From: Salvia splendens
Taxonomy: Eukaryota; Streptophyta; Magnoliopsida; Lamiales; Lamiaceae
NCBI RefSeq assembly: GCF_004379255.2
Contig: NC_056050.1
Coordinates: forward strand, 12,275,410-12,339,409
DNA: 64,000 bases
Direction of reading: 5' to 3'
Below are positions 20,358 through 31,117 of this stretch, piece after piece; positions within the stretch are counted from its first letter, which is position 1, and each line of letters starts with the position of its first letter. A model generated the notes under the pieces. That model worked only from the letters and a program-made list of their open reading frames with translations, had not been told where the DNA came from and ran no database searches. Both the position numbers and the translations under genes were made by a program.

Positions 20358-20685
20358 TGAACAAGTCATATTCAAAACTAATTACTGTGTGTTCTACGCC
20401 TTTCGATTACTAATAATAGAAATTCTTTTTTTTCTCCATTTCATAAAAATAGAAATTTTCCATTTGAAGATATTTTTTAAAATGAGTAAAGACCCTTTTT
20501 TCACTATCATACTTTTCTTTTCATCCCTATTTTACTTTACTAATTTTGTTATAAAACCCGTGTCTTTTCAAAAAATTCTATTTTTAAGTCACGAAAGAAT
20601 TATTTAATATCAGAACAATGTCGATAAGACAGTGTCTCCACACAAATCATGTCACAGAATCAAATGCACCATCTTAAAAACCTAA

Positions 20686-21382
20686 GAGCATCCACAACCG
20701 TGCTCTTGCCAGCGGCACGGTTGTGGGCCCGACCCCACTTTTTCTGCCTGCTCTCTGGCAAGAGCACAACACCCACAGTTGTGCTCTTCCGCAAGGACGA
20801 GCACAATTAATTTAAAATTCAATTAAACAAAAGCATTTCCATAATACTAAAATTTATTAAAAAAACCTAAATAATATTACAAATAAAAAATAAAATAAAA
20901 ACGACATAATTAAAATCCTAAAAATTAAAAATTACATTATTAAAATACTAAAAATTAAAAAAACCACTACTCGTTGCCAAATTTCGCCCACATGTGTTTG
21001 ATTAGGTCTTCTTGTAGCTGAATGTGTGTTCGGGTATCGCGCATTGTGTGCCTTGTCTCGATCCTCTGGCCAACCGTCGTATGCTCACCTCGTGGGGGAA
21101 AAAAATAAAAAAAATTCAAAAAAATTCAGAAAAATGGACAAAAAAAACGGCAATATTTTTGGGATTTGGAAAATATTTTTTTATATTTTTTTATCATTAT
21201 TTATAATTAAATAACGAATTTTAAATAAAAAAAATATTCAAAGGCAACTGCTATGCCGTTGCCCAATCGCGTGCCGCCACGTCACCTGCTCGCTGGCACG
21301 ACGCGAGTGCAGCAGCGGCGAGACACGTCCGTGCCAGCGGCGCGGACGGACGCGGGTTACGGCGCCACCGTTGCGGATGCTC
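20686..21382 (-). mobile_element. PIF/Harbinger deletion derivative, 697 bp
   Basis: It is flanked by TAA on both sides (20683-20685 and 21383-21385). The ends are GAGCATCCACAACCG and its inverse CCGTTGCGGATGCTC. At about 20965-21090 the minus strand still reads the C-terminus of a Harbinger transposase (IQLQEDLIKHMWAKFGNE). This resembles the end of the transposase at 5.0 kb, so it arose by internal deletion. The right end is GC-rich. Confidence 0.85.
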
Positions 21383-21651
21383 TAATTGAATACTCCACAT
21401 GTCCCTTGAAAATGACCCACTTTTCTTTGTGATTTATCCTAACTAAGATATACATTACTAAAATTGAAATACTTTTATCTTTAATTTTTTTTATTACTTC
21501 TCTTTTATTTTACTCTTTCCACTTAGCATACAAAACAAAGCTACATTAAATCTCATGCCACCCAAGAAATGAGACATCTCAAGAATAATTTCACAATATA
21601 AATCAAACGAAATTCAACATCATCAATAATGGCAATGCCTTTTTAAAATTG

Positions 21652-21706
21652 TAATATTATATTATATTATATTATATTATATTATATTATATTATATTAT
21701 ATTATT
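21652..21706. repeat. ATATT pentanucleotide microsatellite
   Basis: About ten perfect copies of the 5-bp unit (tatat/attat phase). Confidence 0.9.
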
Positions 21707-21864
21707 TAATTAAATTTATACTTTCTATATATACCTTTTTGCCCCTCATCTTAAAAGAGCAACTATGTGCATAATGGAGTACTAATTGTGATCTTAAATA
21801 AGGACGCGCTAGCTTAATTATGGAATATATATACATGTGCAAGATGTGAATTAAAATTTAAATA

Positions 21865-22116
21865 CTCCATCTGTCCCACAATAGGAGTCACTCTTATTGT
21901 GGGCACGAGTTTTAAAAATTGTAAATAATAGTGAATTGAAAAATTTAATTGAATATGAGACCGACTTTTTTGTATTGGTTTTATAATAAAATGTGAGTGA
22001 AGTGAATTAGTGAAATATGAGACCTACTTATCATTTATGGTAAAAATGAAGTGTGACTCTTATTGTGGGACAGACCAAAATGATAAAGTGTGATTCTTAT
22101 TATGGGACCGATGGAG
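21865..22116. mobile_element. Stowaway (Tc1/mariner-type) MITE, 252 bp
   Basis: The ends CTCCATCTGTCCCACAATA and, inverted, CTCCATCGGTCCCATAATA are flanked by TA on both sides. It is AT-rich and non-coding. Confidence 0.85.
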
Positions 22117-22489
22117 TATATACCTAAAGAAGTTAGAATATTAGAGAAGTGGGACCCACATTTTGTCCCACACTTTTATAATCTTTTTAACATAATTCAC
22201 TTAAAATTTTTGTAATCGGTTTAGAAAATAAAAGAAAAAAGTATAAGAAAAATTATCAATTTCACCTATTTTTTGTTTAAAAATGAAAATATAGTAAAAA
22301 ATGTTTTTCAAAAATTAGAAATTCAAATGCATCATACCCCTCTTTTGGCTAGATTCATTTTGGTTTGTTTATTGTGATTTGTAGTTTCATTTTTATTTAT
22401 GAAAATTTGTTCATAATTTTTTTCTCTTTCTCTCTTATACTTTATTCATTAATTTCTGAAAAATCTCGATAAAAAAAAATATAATCACA

Positions 22490-24545
22490 AGTTTTTCACT
22501 CGTCTATTTAATACTAATTGAGTTTATGGTTTTGATATTATGATATACTGATATAGTAATACTAATTGAGTTTATGATTTTGAATTAAAAATGTTCACAA
22601 TTTTATTTTTTTAATTCTTTACCTTACAAAATACTCTAATTTCTATAAATTCTTAAATTTTTGGTTCGGTACAGTCAAATAAATAATAGAAAACTAATAA
22701 CATGCTATTAACTCATCGATTTAATATTTTTAAGGTTGTATATTTAATATTTTCTCTTTATAACTATAAAATATTAGAATTTTTAACATTTAACTAATTG
22801 AGTTTGCAGTTTTGATTAATTCTTTGATTTCTAAATTTCAATTTATTTAAATTCTTAATTTTTGAAACTTTATGTTGAACTTTGATAAAAAAATTAATCC
22901 CACGTTTAGCTCGTAAATTTAATAAATTAAAGCTATAAAGTTAATATTTCTCTTTTTCTTTGTAATATATTAGAATTATTTTCTAAATTCACTATATATA
23001 ACAAAGAACAAATTAAAAGTTGATATATTATGGAGTACACGGGAGTGTATATTGCTAACTCAATACTTAATTGTTAACTACAATTAAATAATAGCCATTA
23101 GATATTCAAATCAATGGCCTAGATCATCAGCCACGGAATGTCAATAAGATTAAAAAAAACTTCAATATAAAGGTATCAAGGTCAATTTACAACAAATTAG
23201 TTGTAACTGTCTTTTGAAAAATATCTCATAACTTTAAAACGCATATAAATTTCTCGATTTAAATAATTTTTTCGCACAACATATATCAAATTAAAGATAA
23301 TTTCATAAGGATTCTAACGAGATCTCACTTACATATGTTCCGATGTCAAAATTTAAATTTTTTTTAAAATTTTCATAAATTTTGTTAATAGCTTTATATC
23401 AATACTTGACACATAATATGTCAATACAATGCTTGTACAATGTCAATATGAAATTGTATTGACATTGTCATGTCTTTGTGTTGATGTATTTCATACACTG
23501 TATTGACATTGTGTTTCTAAACCCTAAATTTGATAGTTGTTATTATCTTTTTAATATTAAAAAATGAAAAATGAAATTACACATGGAAAATTGTAGACCA
23601 CAAGATTTCTAAAATCCTATGGTCTTAAATTAATTGTAGTAAGCAATTAAATGACGAGTTAGCAATTGATCAGGAGTACAATATTAATAATAACTGAGTC
23701 TTCAGTTTTGATTTTAATAATTTAATAATTTTGATTTTAATTCTTTTTCTAAAATTTTAATTTTATAAAAATTCTAGATTTTGGAACATTACGTCGAACT
23801 TTGATAAAAAAAAATCACAAAAACCTATATTAATTTGAACTACAAATTGAAGTTGTAATTTCTTGATTCTTAATTTTTAGATTGTTACCTCAATCAAACA
23901 GATTAATCACATATTCTGAATTCATCTATTTAATTTTTTAAGGTATATAGTTTACATTTCCTTTTTTTTTCTTTATTAGAATTTTTAGCTCTATTCATTA
24001 TATAATGAAATAAATTAAAATTTGACATATGTTGTGTCATGTGTTAATACAAATTGAATTTTCGGTTTTGATTTTAACAATTTATTAAATTTTATTTTTG
24101 TTTCTTTGAATTCATAAATTTTTGGAATGTTATAATTGAACATGTATAAAAAAAATAGTTACATGCTCTTATCTCCTCTCTTTAATTTGTGGAGTCTCAT
24201 CTCTTTAATTTGTGGAGCAGTTAATAATTTATCCTTTTTCTTTATAGAAGATTAGACTTCTTAGCTCAATCACTATATTATAAACAAATTGAAATTTAAT
24301 ATATGATATATAAATAATAATTGAGTTTACAATTTTGATTTGAATTTTTTTTTCAAAAAAGATAATTTCTTTAAAGTGTTAAATTTTAGAATATTACAGT
24401 TAAACCTTGATAAAATATAATCACATATTCTTATCTCATCTATTTAATAGTTTAAAACTATGTAACTTATATTTTATATTCTTTGTAATAAAATATTAGA
24501 GTTCTTAGATTAATAAACAAATTAAAATTTGATATATGATACTCC
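22490..24545. repeat. Degenerate AT-rich tandem repeat, about 230-360 bp period, with nested MITE
   Basis: The phrase 'aatTGAGTTTatggTTTTGATT' (with variation) recurs near 22510, 22560, 22795, 23690, 24050 and 24310. After each main copy comes the same order of landmarks: 'aattctTAAATTTTTGg', 'TTGAACtTTGATAAAAa', 'TTATCTCaTCTaTTTAAT' and 'AATATTAGAATTtTTAgc'. This shows about five diverged tandem copies. An unrelated TIR element (about 23030-23690) interrupts the series. Nothing in it is coding. Confidence 0.55.
23030..23690. mobile_element. TIR element (MITE-like) with TTGACAT repeats
   Basis: Left ATTGCTAACTCAATACTTAA ... ACTACAATTA pairs with right TAATTGTAGTAAGCAATTAA ... GAGTTAGCAAT. 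The centre (23400-23515) has several TGTCAATA/TATTGACAT motifs in both orientations. The exact ends and target duplication were not resolved. Confidence 0.5.
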
Positions 24546-24620
24546 TTCCGTCTCACAAGAATATGCACTCTTTCCTTTTTAGTCCGTCCCACAAGAATAT
24601 GTATTTTCCAATTTTGGAAA
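24541..24620. mobile_element. Stowaway-type MITE fragment
   Basis: ACTCCTTCCGTCTCACAAGA, followed by a second partial copy AGTCCGTCCCACAAGA. Only one end is present. Confidence 0.4.
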
Positions 24621-24751
24621 CTAGTATAATTAAAATACAACTAGTATTGTAGGCATTGAGCTAAAATTATGGAGTACTTAAATTATACTCCATGGAAGAA
24701 CTGAGGTACATGATACGATACTGTGGAATTGAGGGCATAATAGGCAAAATA

Positions 24752-25036
24752 CACTACTAGAAAATTGGCTTGTAATGGCACTTAAAATTGTCACTAGAAA
24801 ATTACTGTGCTGACACTTCATCTATAATGACACTTGATGAAGTGCAGCACCGGGTACCTGTAGTAAGAGGTAGTGTGTAGATAGTACATCTATGATGACA
24901 CTTTTTATGTTGAAGTGCAGTAACAATATATTATAAAGTGCAGCGAAAAGCTAGTGTGTAGATAGTACATCTATGCTGACACTTTTTATAAAGTGTGATA
25001 AAAAAAGTGTAGTGAGAAGCAATTTTTCTAGTAGTG
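24752..25036. mobile_element. CACTA (En/Spm) MITE, 285 bp
   Basis: Starts CACTACTAGAAAATTG and ends CAATTTTTCTAGTAGTG, flanked by ATA on both sides (24749-24751 and 25037-25039), the 3-bp duplication of CACTA elements. It contains a repeated unit AGTACATCTATG-TGACAC about 90 bp apart, as expected for subterminal transposase sites. Confidence 0.9.
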
Positions 25037-25689
25037 ATATAAATTATAGTTATGGCAAATAAACATAAGGCTATTATGGTATATAAACATTATGTCTCTA
25101 AATCACTATCCAATTAATAATTACGGCCAAAATATTGTTAAACCTAGAAAGAGAGGAAGAAAAACTGAGAATGCAATTGAAAACTTGGATAAGGGTTCTG
25201 GTATTAGTTTTTGTTTCTTCTCAATCAAAATAAAAATAATTTTAAATTCATCATCTTTTATTCTCAATGACAACAAAGGGTTAAGTTATGTTCATTGGAA
25301 ACTAAATCAGAGTTCAAGAATAAAAAGGACTGCAAGATCGACTTCACCAACATGAAATGACATGTTCAACCTATTAGAATATATTTTGAATGTGTAAAAA
25401 TATTTTGTCAATCTATATGACACTTTGATTTTAATTAGTAGTAGGAATTATGTGTGACCTTTGAATTTTGCATATTCGCGATTCTTATATAAACAAAATT
25501 ATAGTGATATACATATCCTTAAACTTTGAAATTTGTAAAGTTTGTTCTTTTAAAAAATTTTAAACCTTTTAAGACTAAATGCCATAAATTATTTGAGGAT
25601 ATTTTAGTTAATATAAATATTATTTGAAAATTGGGTAGTAATAGTATAATGGTTAAAAATATGAATTATTTCTTATTGTGTTCAACAAC
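25037..25689. other. AT-rich spacer
   Basis: One 87-codon frame (25092-25355) contains a basic KPRKRGRK stretch but shows no family likeness and continues in low-complexity sequence. I do not call a gene here. Confidence 0.3.
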
Positions 25690-25940
25690 TATGGATGTGA
25701 TCATATGATAACCCATATTCATGGTGATAACCTAATAACCTATCATTCTATGGACGAAATATATCATTTTATAAAATATAATATCATTTTATGGATTAAA
25801 AATATCATTCTATGCATGCTGAAAAAATATCATTTTATAGTGTATAAATATCATTTTTAGTAAAAATGATATTTTTGACCCATAAAATGATAGGTTATTA
25901 GGTTATCACCATAAATATGGTTATCATTTTAATGCACCCC
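25690..25940. mobile_element. Hairpin MITE at the start of the TA-linked chain
   Basis: GGTGATAACCTAATAACCT at about 25723-25741 pairs with AGGTTATTAGGTTATCACC at about 25892-25911. The arms extend about 60 bp. The right end (GCACCCC) abuts a (TA)n tract. Confidence 0.6.
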
Positions 25941-26454
25941 TATATATATAGAGAGAGAGAAGTGATCAAAGTATAACTAATATTAAGTGTATAACTAGAG
26001 AACAAATCTCAGCCACACAAATAAAGACAACAAATATTATTTATTTTAATAATGTAAAATAGGTTAAGAGAATTTTTGGAAATTACTTTATGAAATTCAT
26101 AAGCTGGAATTGACAGTATCTGGATACCAATTCCAATTTCACTCTGAGCTCCGATTTTTTGAGAAATTCCTCCAATTTCACCGGATCTTCTTCCTCCTCT
26201 ATCTGCGCCACCTCCGCCACCGTAGTCTCCGAAACCGCCTTCGCCGCCGCGCCGCTCAGCTTAGAAAATATCGAGAACAAAAATGGCGAAGCTCTGTGGA
26301 ATGAGAATAATTGCATGGATTTCTTCCCAACTGAGAGGTCTGATTCCGGCCTATTGCATGATGTTCTCAACGGATTTGTCCCAAATTTGACCAAAAAATT
26401 AATTGAAGAGGAGGAATTTGCTCTGCCAAAAAATTTGCTTTTGCCGAAGAAGTC

Positions 26455-26809
26455 TGATAGGGTCCTCGATCTAGCAAATCTCGTCGAAGATATCTCCAAT
26501 ATTTTAGCGTATCTTTTATTTTAGTTAGTTGTCTTTATTTATTTCCCATATCTTTTGTAATCTTTTATTTTAATTATGTTTCTTGATTAGCAAGACATGT
26601 GTTAGGGTTTAGAATTCTATATAATAGAATTCTATCGTATTTCAAATCATTGAGAAATAAAGTATAATTACTTGTTCTCATTCCCGGTTCTGGCGGAAAT
26701 CGCCCCCTAGCACCTCAACTAGGGTTTATCTTGTTCGTCGTAATCGTTCTTGTTCCTCGTTTCACTATAATTTGTTGGTGCTCTAGTCCGATATATCAAG
26801 GGTCTATCA
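26455..26809 (+). repeat. 5' LTR of element B
   Basis: 355 bp, TG...CA ends, nearly identical to 28688-29042. Confidence 0.95.
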
Positions 26810-27299
26810 ATTGGTGCTTCCATTGTTTACTCTTCCTCCATCACATCATATTCTCTCAATTTTGCTCCAACCACACGCCAGATTTTTCCTCCCACTCCAA
26901 AGTCACGGTTGTTTTCATCACATGCCCAAAACCCACTCTCATCCCAAATTCACACTATTTCCTGATCCCTCTCCATAAACACTCACCTATTCTCATCTCA
27001 AAACTCTGTCGACGGTTGTTTCTTGGTATAAACAATTACTTTTGTTTCCATGGCTTTTCTCTAGGAATCTTTACACCAACATGCTCTCCGCGAGATCCTC
27101 GTGGACTTGCGCCAACTAGTAGCTGCTCACGGCAAATTTCTAGCCAATTTCAGACATCATACACTGACCGAGGAGCCTCCGGGCAGCCTTGACGAGAGCT
27201 CACCTCCACATCCGCCGTGGCATACTCGGCCGCCGGCCCAGTAGCCAGTCGCAGAGCCTCCGCGGTGTTTGACACTTCCTCCGTCGATCACACAGCCGC

Positions 27300-27925
27300 C
27301 GCTGGAATTCAAGGGCGAGCCCTTACCGCGCCTTCGCGTCGATATCCCTCTCTTTGACGGCGACAATGCTCTGGATTGGATTCATTAAATCCAACACTAC
27401 TACAATGATCAGTACATGCCGCTCCATGATCGTTTATACCTAACCCAATACTTGTTTGATCATCCGGCATCGGAGTGGAGAGAGTACTGGGAGGAAACCA
27501 ATAAAGGCAAAGGTTGGGACGAATTTTTAATTGATGTCAGACAACGATTTGAGCCAGATTCACATGATGAGTACGTAGGGCGTCAACCAGCCCTACACCA
27601 GACCTGCCAGACCGTGGCCGTCGTGCAAGGAGCCTCTCCTCGACCATCCGGGACATCCCGTGATGACCGGCAGGACATCCACAACACAACGTCTCTGGTG
27701 CAGGTGCATGATATTATCTGCGCAGGGCCACCACCGCTGCTCATGGATCAAGAGAGTTTTGAGGCAAATAGCTGGGACTCACCTCAAGCAAGAGATTTTG
27801 TTCCCAATATTGTAGTGAAGTTAGAAAATATTGTTGAGAAAGCTGAAGATGTTATTTTCAATGGCCCATTTGATTCTGGACAGACAGCTGTTATCATTGC
27901 TATGGAGGAAATAAAAGGACGTTGA
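27300..27925 (+). pseudogene. Gag-like domain ORF of element B
   Basis: The plus-strand protein reads RLRVDIPLFDGDNALDWIH, then a stop (TAA at about 27387), then YYNDQYMPLHDRLYLTQYL, HPASEWREYWEE and WDEFLIDVRQRFEPDS. This is the hydrophobic-helical pattern of the Ty3/gypsy retrotransposon gag domain, which packages RNA. The uninterrupted part from 27416 is 169 codons. No zinc knuckle follows. The upstream half (about 27060-27300) is proline-rich. Confidence 0.65.
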
Positions 27926-27944
27926 TTACGACAATGGTGGTGGA

Positions 27945-28690
27945 TTGCAGGGTGTGGCACGACCTATTCGAGGGTTTTCCGGTGATGCAGCGGGTCTCCT
28001 TGATCCATACTACAATGGCCGTAGCATTCCGCGGCAAGAAGGGCTCCCAAACCAAGTCGTACCTAATGGTCTCCGAATTTTTGTTCACTCACCCCACGTT
28101 GTGAACGAGAATCTTGCCATTACAAATTCTTCTCGGGTGGAGATATTTCTGCATTGGCTCTCCAAGATAGATGATGGTGTGTTGGATCTTTATTATAAAG
28201 GGTTTAAAGAGCCGACTACTAGTTGTACTTTGTCTGAGTTACAGCGGGACGAGAAAGCCTCTCCCATTGTTGCTGCAAATTCTGAGGGGCGTAAGGGAGA
28301 GGTCCCTACTAGTGCTGCCGAACACTCATCTAAGGTTGTGAATGCATTCTTTGAGGATCATGCTGTTGAATCACCGGGCACGGATGTTAAGCCCATGTGC
28401 TTGACAGATGCTTTCCTTGAGAAGAACTTGGTGTCGCTGGCGATGGAGTTCTTCATGGAGAGTTTGATGTTTCTGGAGGAGCGGGTATCGTCGCCTTTCT
28501 TTCCTGCTTCAACATTCGCTACGACTCGTACGAGACGGGGGCATGAAACTCTTTGCTTTGGTGCGATGAAAGGAGTTCATATTTTTTACCCTGGAGATTT
28601 TGAGAGTATTTCCACCTTGGACGAGACACTCGTGTTCTTAATTCATGACCCACTTGAGGGCAAGGTGGTTTTCAACGGCGGGAGAGTTGA
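27945..28690 (+). CDS. Second ORF of element B, unknown
   Basis: An open plus-strand frame from MQGVARPIRGFSGDAAG runs through the purine tract into the 3' LTR. It has no recognisable enzyme motif. In position, and in ending just before the LTR with a Leu-Glu-Gly-Lys-Val-type stretch encoded by the ccttgaggacaaggt-like sequence, it corresponds to the C-terminal part of the ORF in element A (1-2.2 kb). The two may be distant versions of one non-autonomous element protein. Confidence 0.45.
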
Positions 28691-29042
28691 TAGGGTTCTC
28701 GATCTAGCAAATCTCGTCGAAGATATCTCCAATATTTTAGCGTATCTTTTATTTTAGTTAGTTGTCTTTATTTATTTCCCATATCTTTTGTAATCTTTTA
28801 TTTTAATTATGTTTCTTGATTAGCAAGACATGTGTTAGGGTTTAGAATTCTATATAATAGAATTCTATCGTATTTCAAATCATTGAGAAATAAAGTATAA
28901 TTACTTGTTCTCATTCCCGGTTCTGGCGGAAATCGCCCCCTAGCACCTCAACTAGGGTTTATCTTGTTCGTCGTAATCGTTCTTGTTCCTCGTTTCACTA
29001 TAATTTGTTGGTGCTCTAGTCCGATAGATCAAGGGTCTATCA
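28688..29042 (+). repeat. 3' LTR of element B
   Basis: 355 bp; pair of 26455-26809. Confidence 0.95.
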
Positions 29043-29329
29043 AAGTCTCACGCTGCGGCGGAGGAGATAGCCCCTAAAACCAAATCACAAAAGAAGGCTA
29101 AATTTTGCTGTGCTGTTTTAAATATGTTTTCCCATATATATGTTAGCGGAGTATTAGGTAGGAAAAGTTTATGCAAGTAAATAATTTTCGATATCAAGTA
29201 TTGTCACTTTTCGTTATCATTTCGCTCAATCGAGTGATGGTTGTCTTAATTTTACGTGAGCGTAATCCATTAATCTCTCTCTGATAGTCCATTTATCACG
29301 ATAAAGATTTACTTATTTCATAACATCAG

Positions 29330-30020
29330 TGATGTACATGCTTATAGTGATGTATTTTGTTAAGATCAGTGAAGTAATCACATGCTTATAGTGATGTGTT
29401 CCAATGCTAGAGTGAAGACTCTGTTATATATTCATATAGTGATGTATTTTGTTAAGATCAGTGAAGTAATTACATGCATAGAGTGATGTGTTTCAATGCT
29501 AGAGTGAAGTCTCTGTCATATTTTCATATAGTGAAGTATTTTGTTAAGATCAGTGAAGTAATTACACGCATAGAGTGATGTGTTCCAATGCTAGAGTGAA
29601 GTCTCTGTCATATTTTCATATAGTGATGTATTTTGCTAAGATCAGTGAAGTAATTACATGCATACAGTGATGTGTTCCAATGCTAGAGTGAAATCTCTGT
29701 CATATTTTCATATAGTTATGTATTTTGTTAAAATCAGTGAAGTAATTACATGCATAGAGTGATGTGTTCCAAGGCTAGAGTAAAGTCTCTATCATATTTT
29801 CATATAGTGATGTATTTTGTTAAGATCAGTGAAGTAATTACATGGTTATAGTGATGTGTTCCAAGGCTAGAGTGAAGTGCCTGTGATATTTTCGTATAGT
29901 GATGTATTTTGTTAACATTAATGAAGTAAGTACATGCTTATAGTGATATGTTCCAATGCTAGAGTGAAGTGCATGTGATATTTTCTTATAGTGAAGTGCC
30001 TGTGATATTTTTTTTATGTG
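29330..30020 (+). repeat. 92-bp tandem array built on AGTGATGT / AGTGAAGT cores
   Basis: About seven copies, 91-93 bp apart (GTGATGTATTTTGTTAAGAT near 29351, 29443, 29534, 29625, 29716, 29809 and 29901). Each unit holds four cores, alternating AGTGATGT and AGTGAAGT, about 22 bp apart. Confidence 0.9.
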
Positions 30021-30148
30021 AATCACGATCATTTGGAATTGAATCACCAATCTCTCTACATAAATTAAATTTGCAATTCCACCCAGTCACAATATTCAAC
30101 TACAGTCTCTACTTCTTCTTCGTATTTGTTATATATTGATTTGGTTGT

Positions 30149-30419
30149 ATGGATTCTTTAAACACCATTACGCCTAGGACGCAAATCACCAGAACATCAA
30201 TGGACGACTCGAGCAATCATTCTCCCACAATTGAATTTTCTCCGGAAGCAGCAAACGTACTTGGAACTACTTCTACATAAAATATCAACCACAATCATGA
30301 GACAATATTCGATGAGTTACAATCTCCAGTTGGTGGCTCGATTTTTGATTCTAATTCCGAATCTTCCGAGGATGAAGAAGGCGATCCAGGTCAGTTATAT
30401 CGATTTTAATCAAGTTTGA
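30149..30419 (+). pseudogene. Exon-like fragment near L end of E1
   Basis: It starts at an ATG (MDSLNTITPRTQITRTS) and has one in-frame stop after GTTST. It continues with the acidic NSESSEDEEGDPG, then CAG|GTCAGT, a good 5' splice site. An acidic Ser/Glu N-terminal exon of this kind would suit a FAR1/MULE-type transposase gene, but this is inference. Confidence 0.35.
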
Positions 30420-30659
30420 ATCGCGGGACGATGTTAATTTTCAAATGAGAGCATTTTACTTTCTGCCCTAATTTTTTCTGTGAAGTGACCATTATACCCC
30501 CGCCTTGTTATAGTGAAGTAAATTTGTGATAAGAATGAACTGATTCTCCTTTAAATTTGAAAATCACATGTATTAATACTAGCCCTTGATTTTCTTGATC
30601 TTGTGGCTGTGATTTGTTCTATAGTTATGTGCTTAATGGGCACTTGTCCTAGATCACTA

Positions 30660-30662
<3 letters not shown>

Positions 30663-30699
<37 letters not shown>
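30663..30699. repeat. (TA)n junction between E1 and the next element
   Basis: About 18 TA units with nothing else between the two element ends. Confidence 0.9.
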
Positions 30700-30703
<4 letters not shown>

Positions 30704-30989
30704 TTTGATCTATGCAAAACTGGATTTAAATACAGAAACGCAGAACAATATCATAATTAGGGCACTTTTAGGTCATAATTAGGTAATTTGTAGGTCATGC
30801 TAACAAAGCATGACCTAAAACGATCTTAGTATGACATTAAATCCAAATATTATAATATGACCTAAAATTGCTTAATTATGACCTTCCGTGTTTTTGGTTA
30901 ATTATTGACCATTAGATCATCTAATCCTAGGGCTGAGATTTGGTCTGCATTTCTGGATTTAAACACATACTTATTTTGATCATCTCCCT
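30700..30989 (+). mobile_element. TA-flanked MITE family T1, 290 bp
   Basis: Left GGGTTTTGATCTATGC and, inverted right, GGGAGATGATCAAAAT. The TIR continues as GGATTTAAATACAGAAACGC / GTTTAAATCCAGAAATGCAG. An internal palindrome GTCATGCTaacaAAGCATGAC is present. (TA)n lies on both sides. An inverted sister copy lies at 42769-43057. Confidence 0.8.
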
Positions 30990-31117
30990 ATATATATATA
31001 TATATATATATAGGTTAGTGATCAAGATATAACTAATTTTAAGTGTATAACTAGAGAACAAATCTCAGCCACACAAATAAATGGAACAAATATTATTTAT
31101 TTTAATAATATAAAATA

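Larger units (their letters stand above)
26455..29042 (+). mobile_element. Non-autonomous LTR retrotransposon B (complete), TSD AAGTC
   Basis: Two 355-bp LTRs (26455-26809 and 28688-29042), both starting TGATAGGG and ending GGTCTATCA, differ at only about two bases. The 5-bp duplication AAGTC flanks the element exactly. After the 5' LTR comes TTGGTGCTTCCATTG, and a purine tract GGCGGGAGAGT precedes the 3' LTR. The internal 1.9 kb encodes a gag-like domain and a second unknown ORF but no RT, protease or integrase. It depends on another element for movement and is evidently young. Confidence 0.95.
26114..29150 (+). pseudogene. Captured gene fragment in E1, split by element B
   Basis: An open plus-strand frame (TSATVVSETAFAAAPL ... 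NNCMDFFPTERSDSGLLHDV) runs from about 26114 to the insertion point at 26454. It continues in frame after element B at 29048 (HAAAEEIAPKTKSQKKAK) until a stop near 29160. No ATG of its own is visible, so the fragment is internal or 3' to a start. The mixed hydrophobic/charged sequence and GC content unlike the surroundings suggest a captured host exon. I do not recognise the family with confidence. Confidence 0.5.
25951..30662 (+). mobile_element. E1: TA-flanked gene-fragment-carrying TIR element
   Basis: The left S-type end (AGTGATCAAAGTATAACTAA ... AGAGAACAAATCTCAGCCAC) and right L-type end (inverse: ... GAACAAATCACAGCC) form imperfect TIRs, each abutting a (TA)n tract. Order from the left: S end, the motif ATTTTTGGAAATTAC, a foreign gene fragment, nested LTR element B, a 92-bp tandem array, and an exon-like piece ending at a GT splice site. 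Last comes the L module with GACCATTATACCCCCGCC. Without element B it is about 2.1 kb. It looks like a non-autonomous MULE-type element. Confidence 0.65.

Noticed and set aside
25092..25355. 87-codon ORF with KPRKRGRK near a CACTA MITE
   Set aside because: Short, no family, rest low-complexity; not called as a gene.
29838..30050. Minus-strand ORF in the E1 array
   Set aside because: Chance reading of the 92-bp repeat.
30600..30662. Helitron 3' end: hairpin GGGCActTGCCC-type followed by CTAG in L ends
   Set aside because: The L ends do have a short hairpin followed by CTAG, but the sequence continues to a terminus that pairs as a TIR with the S end. Four elements show the inverted-repeat arrangement, which Helitrons lack.
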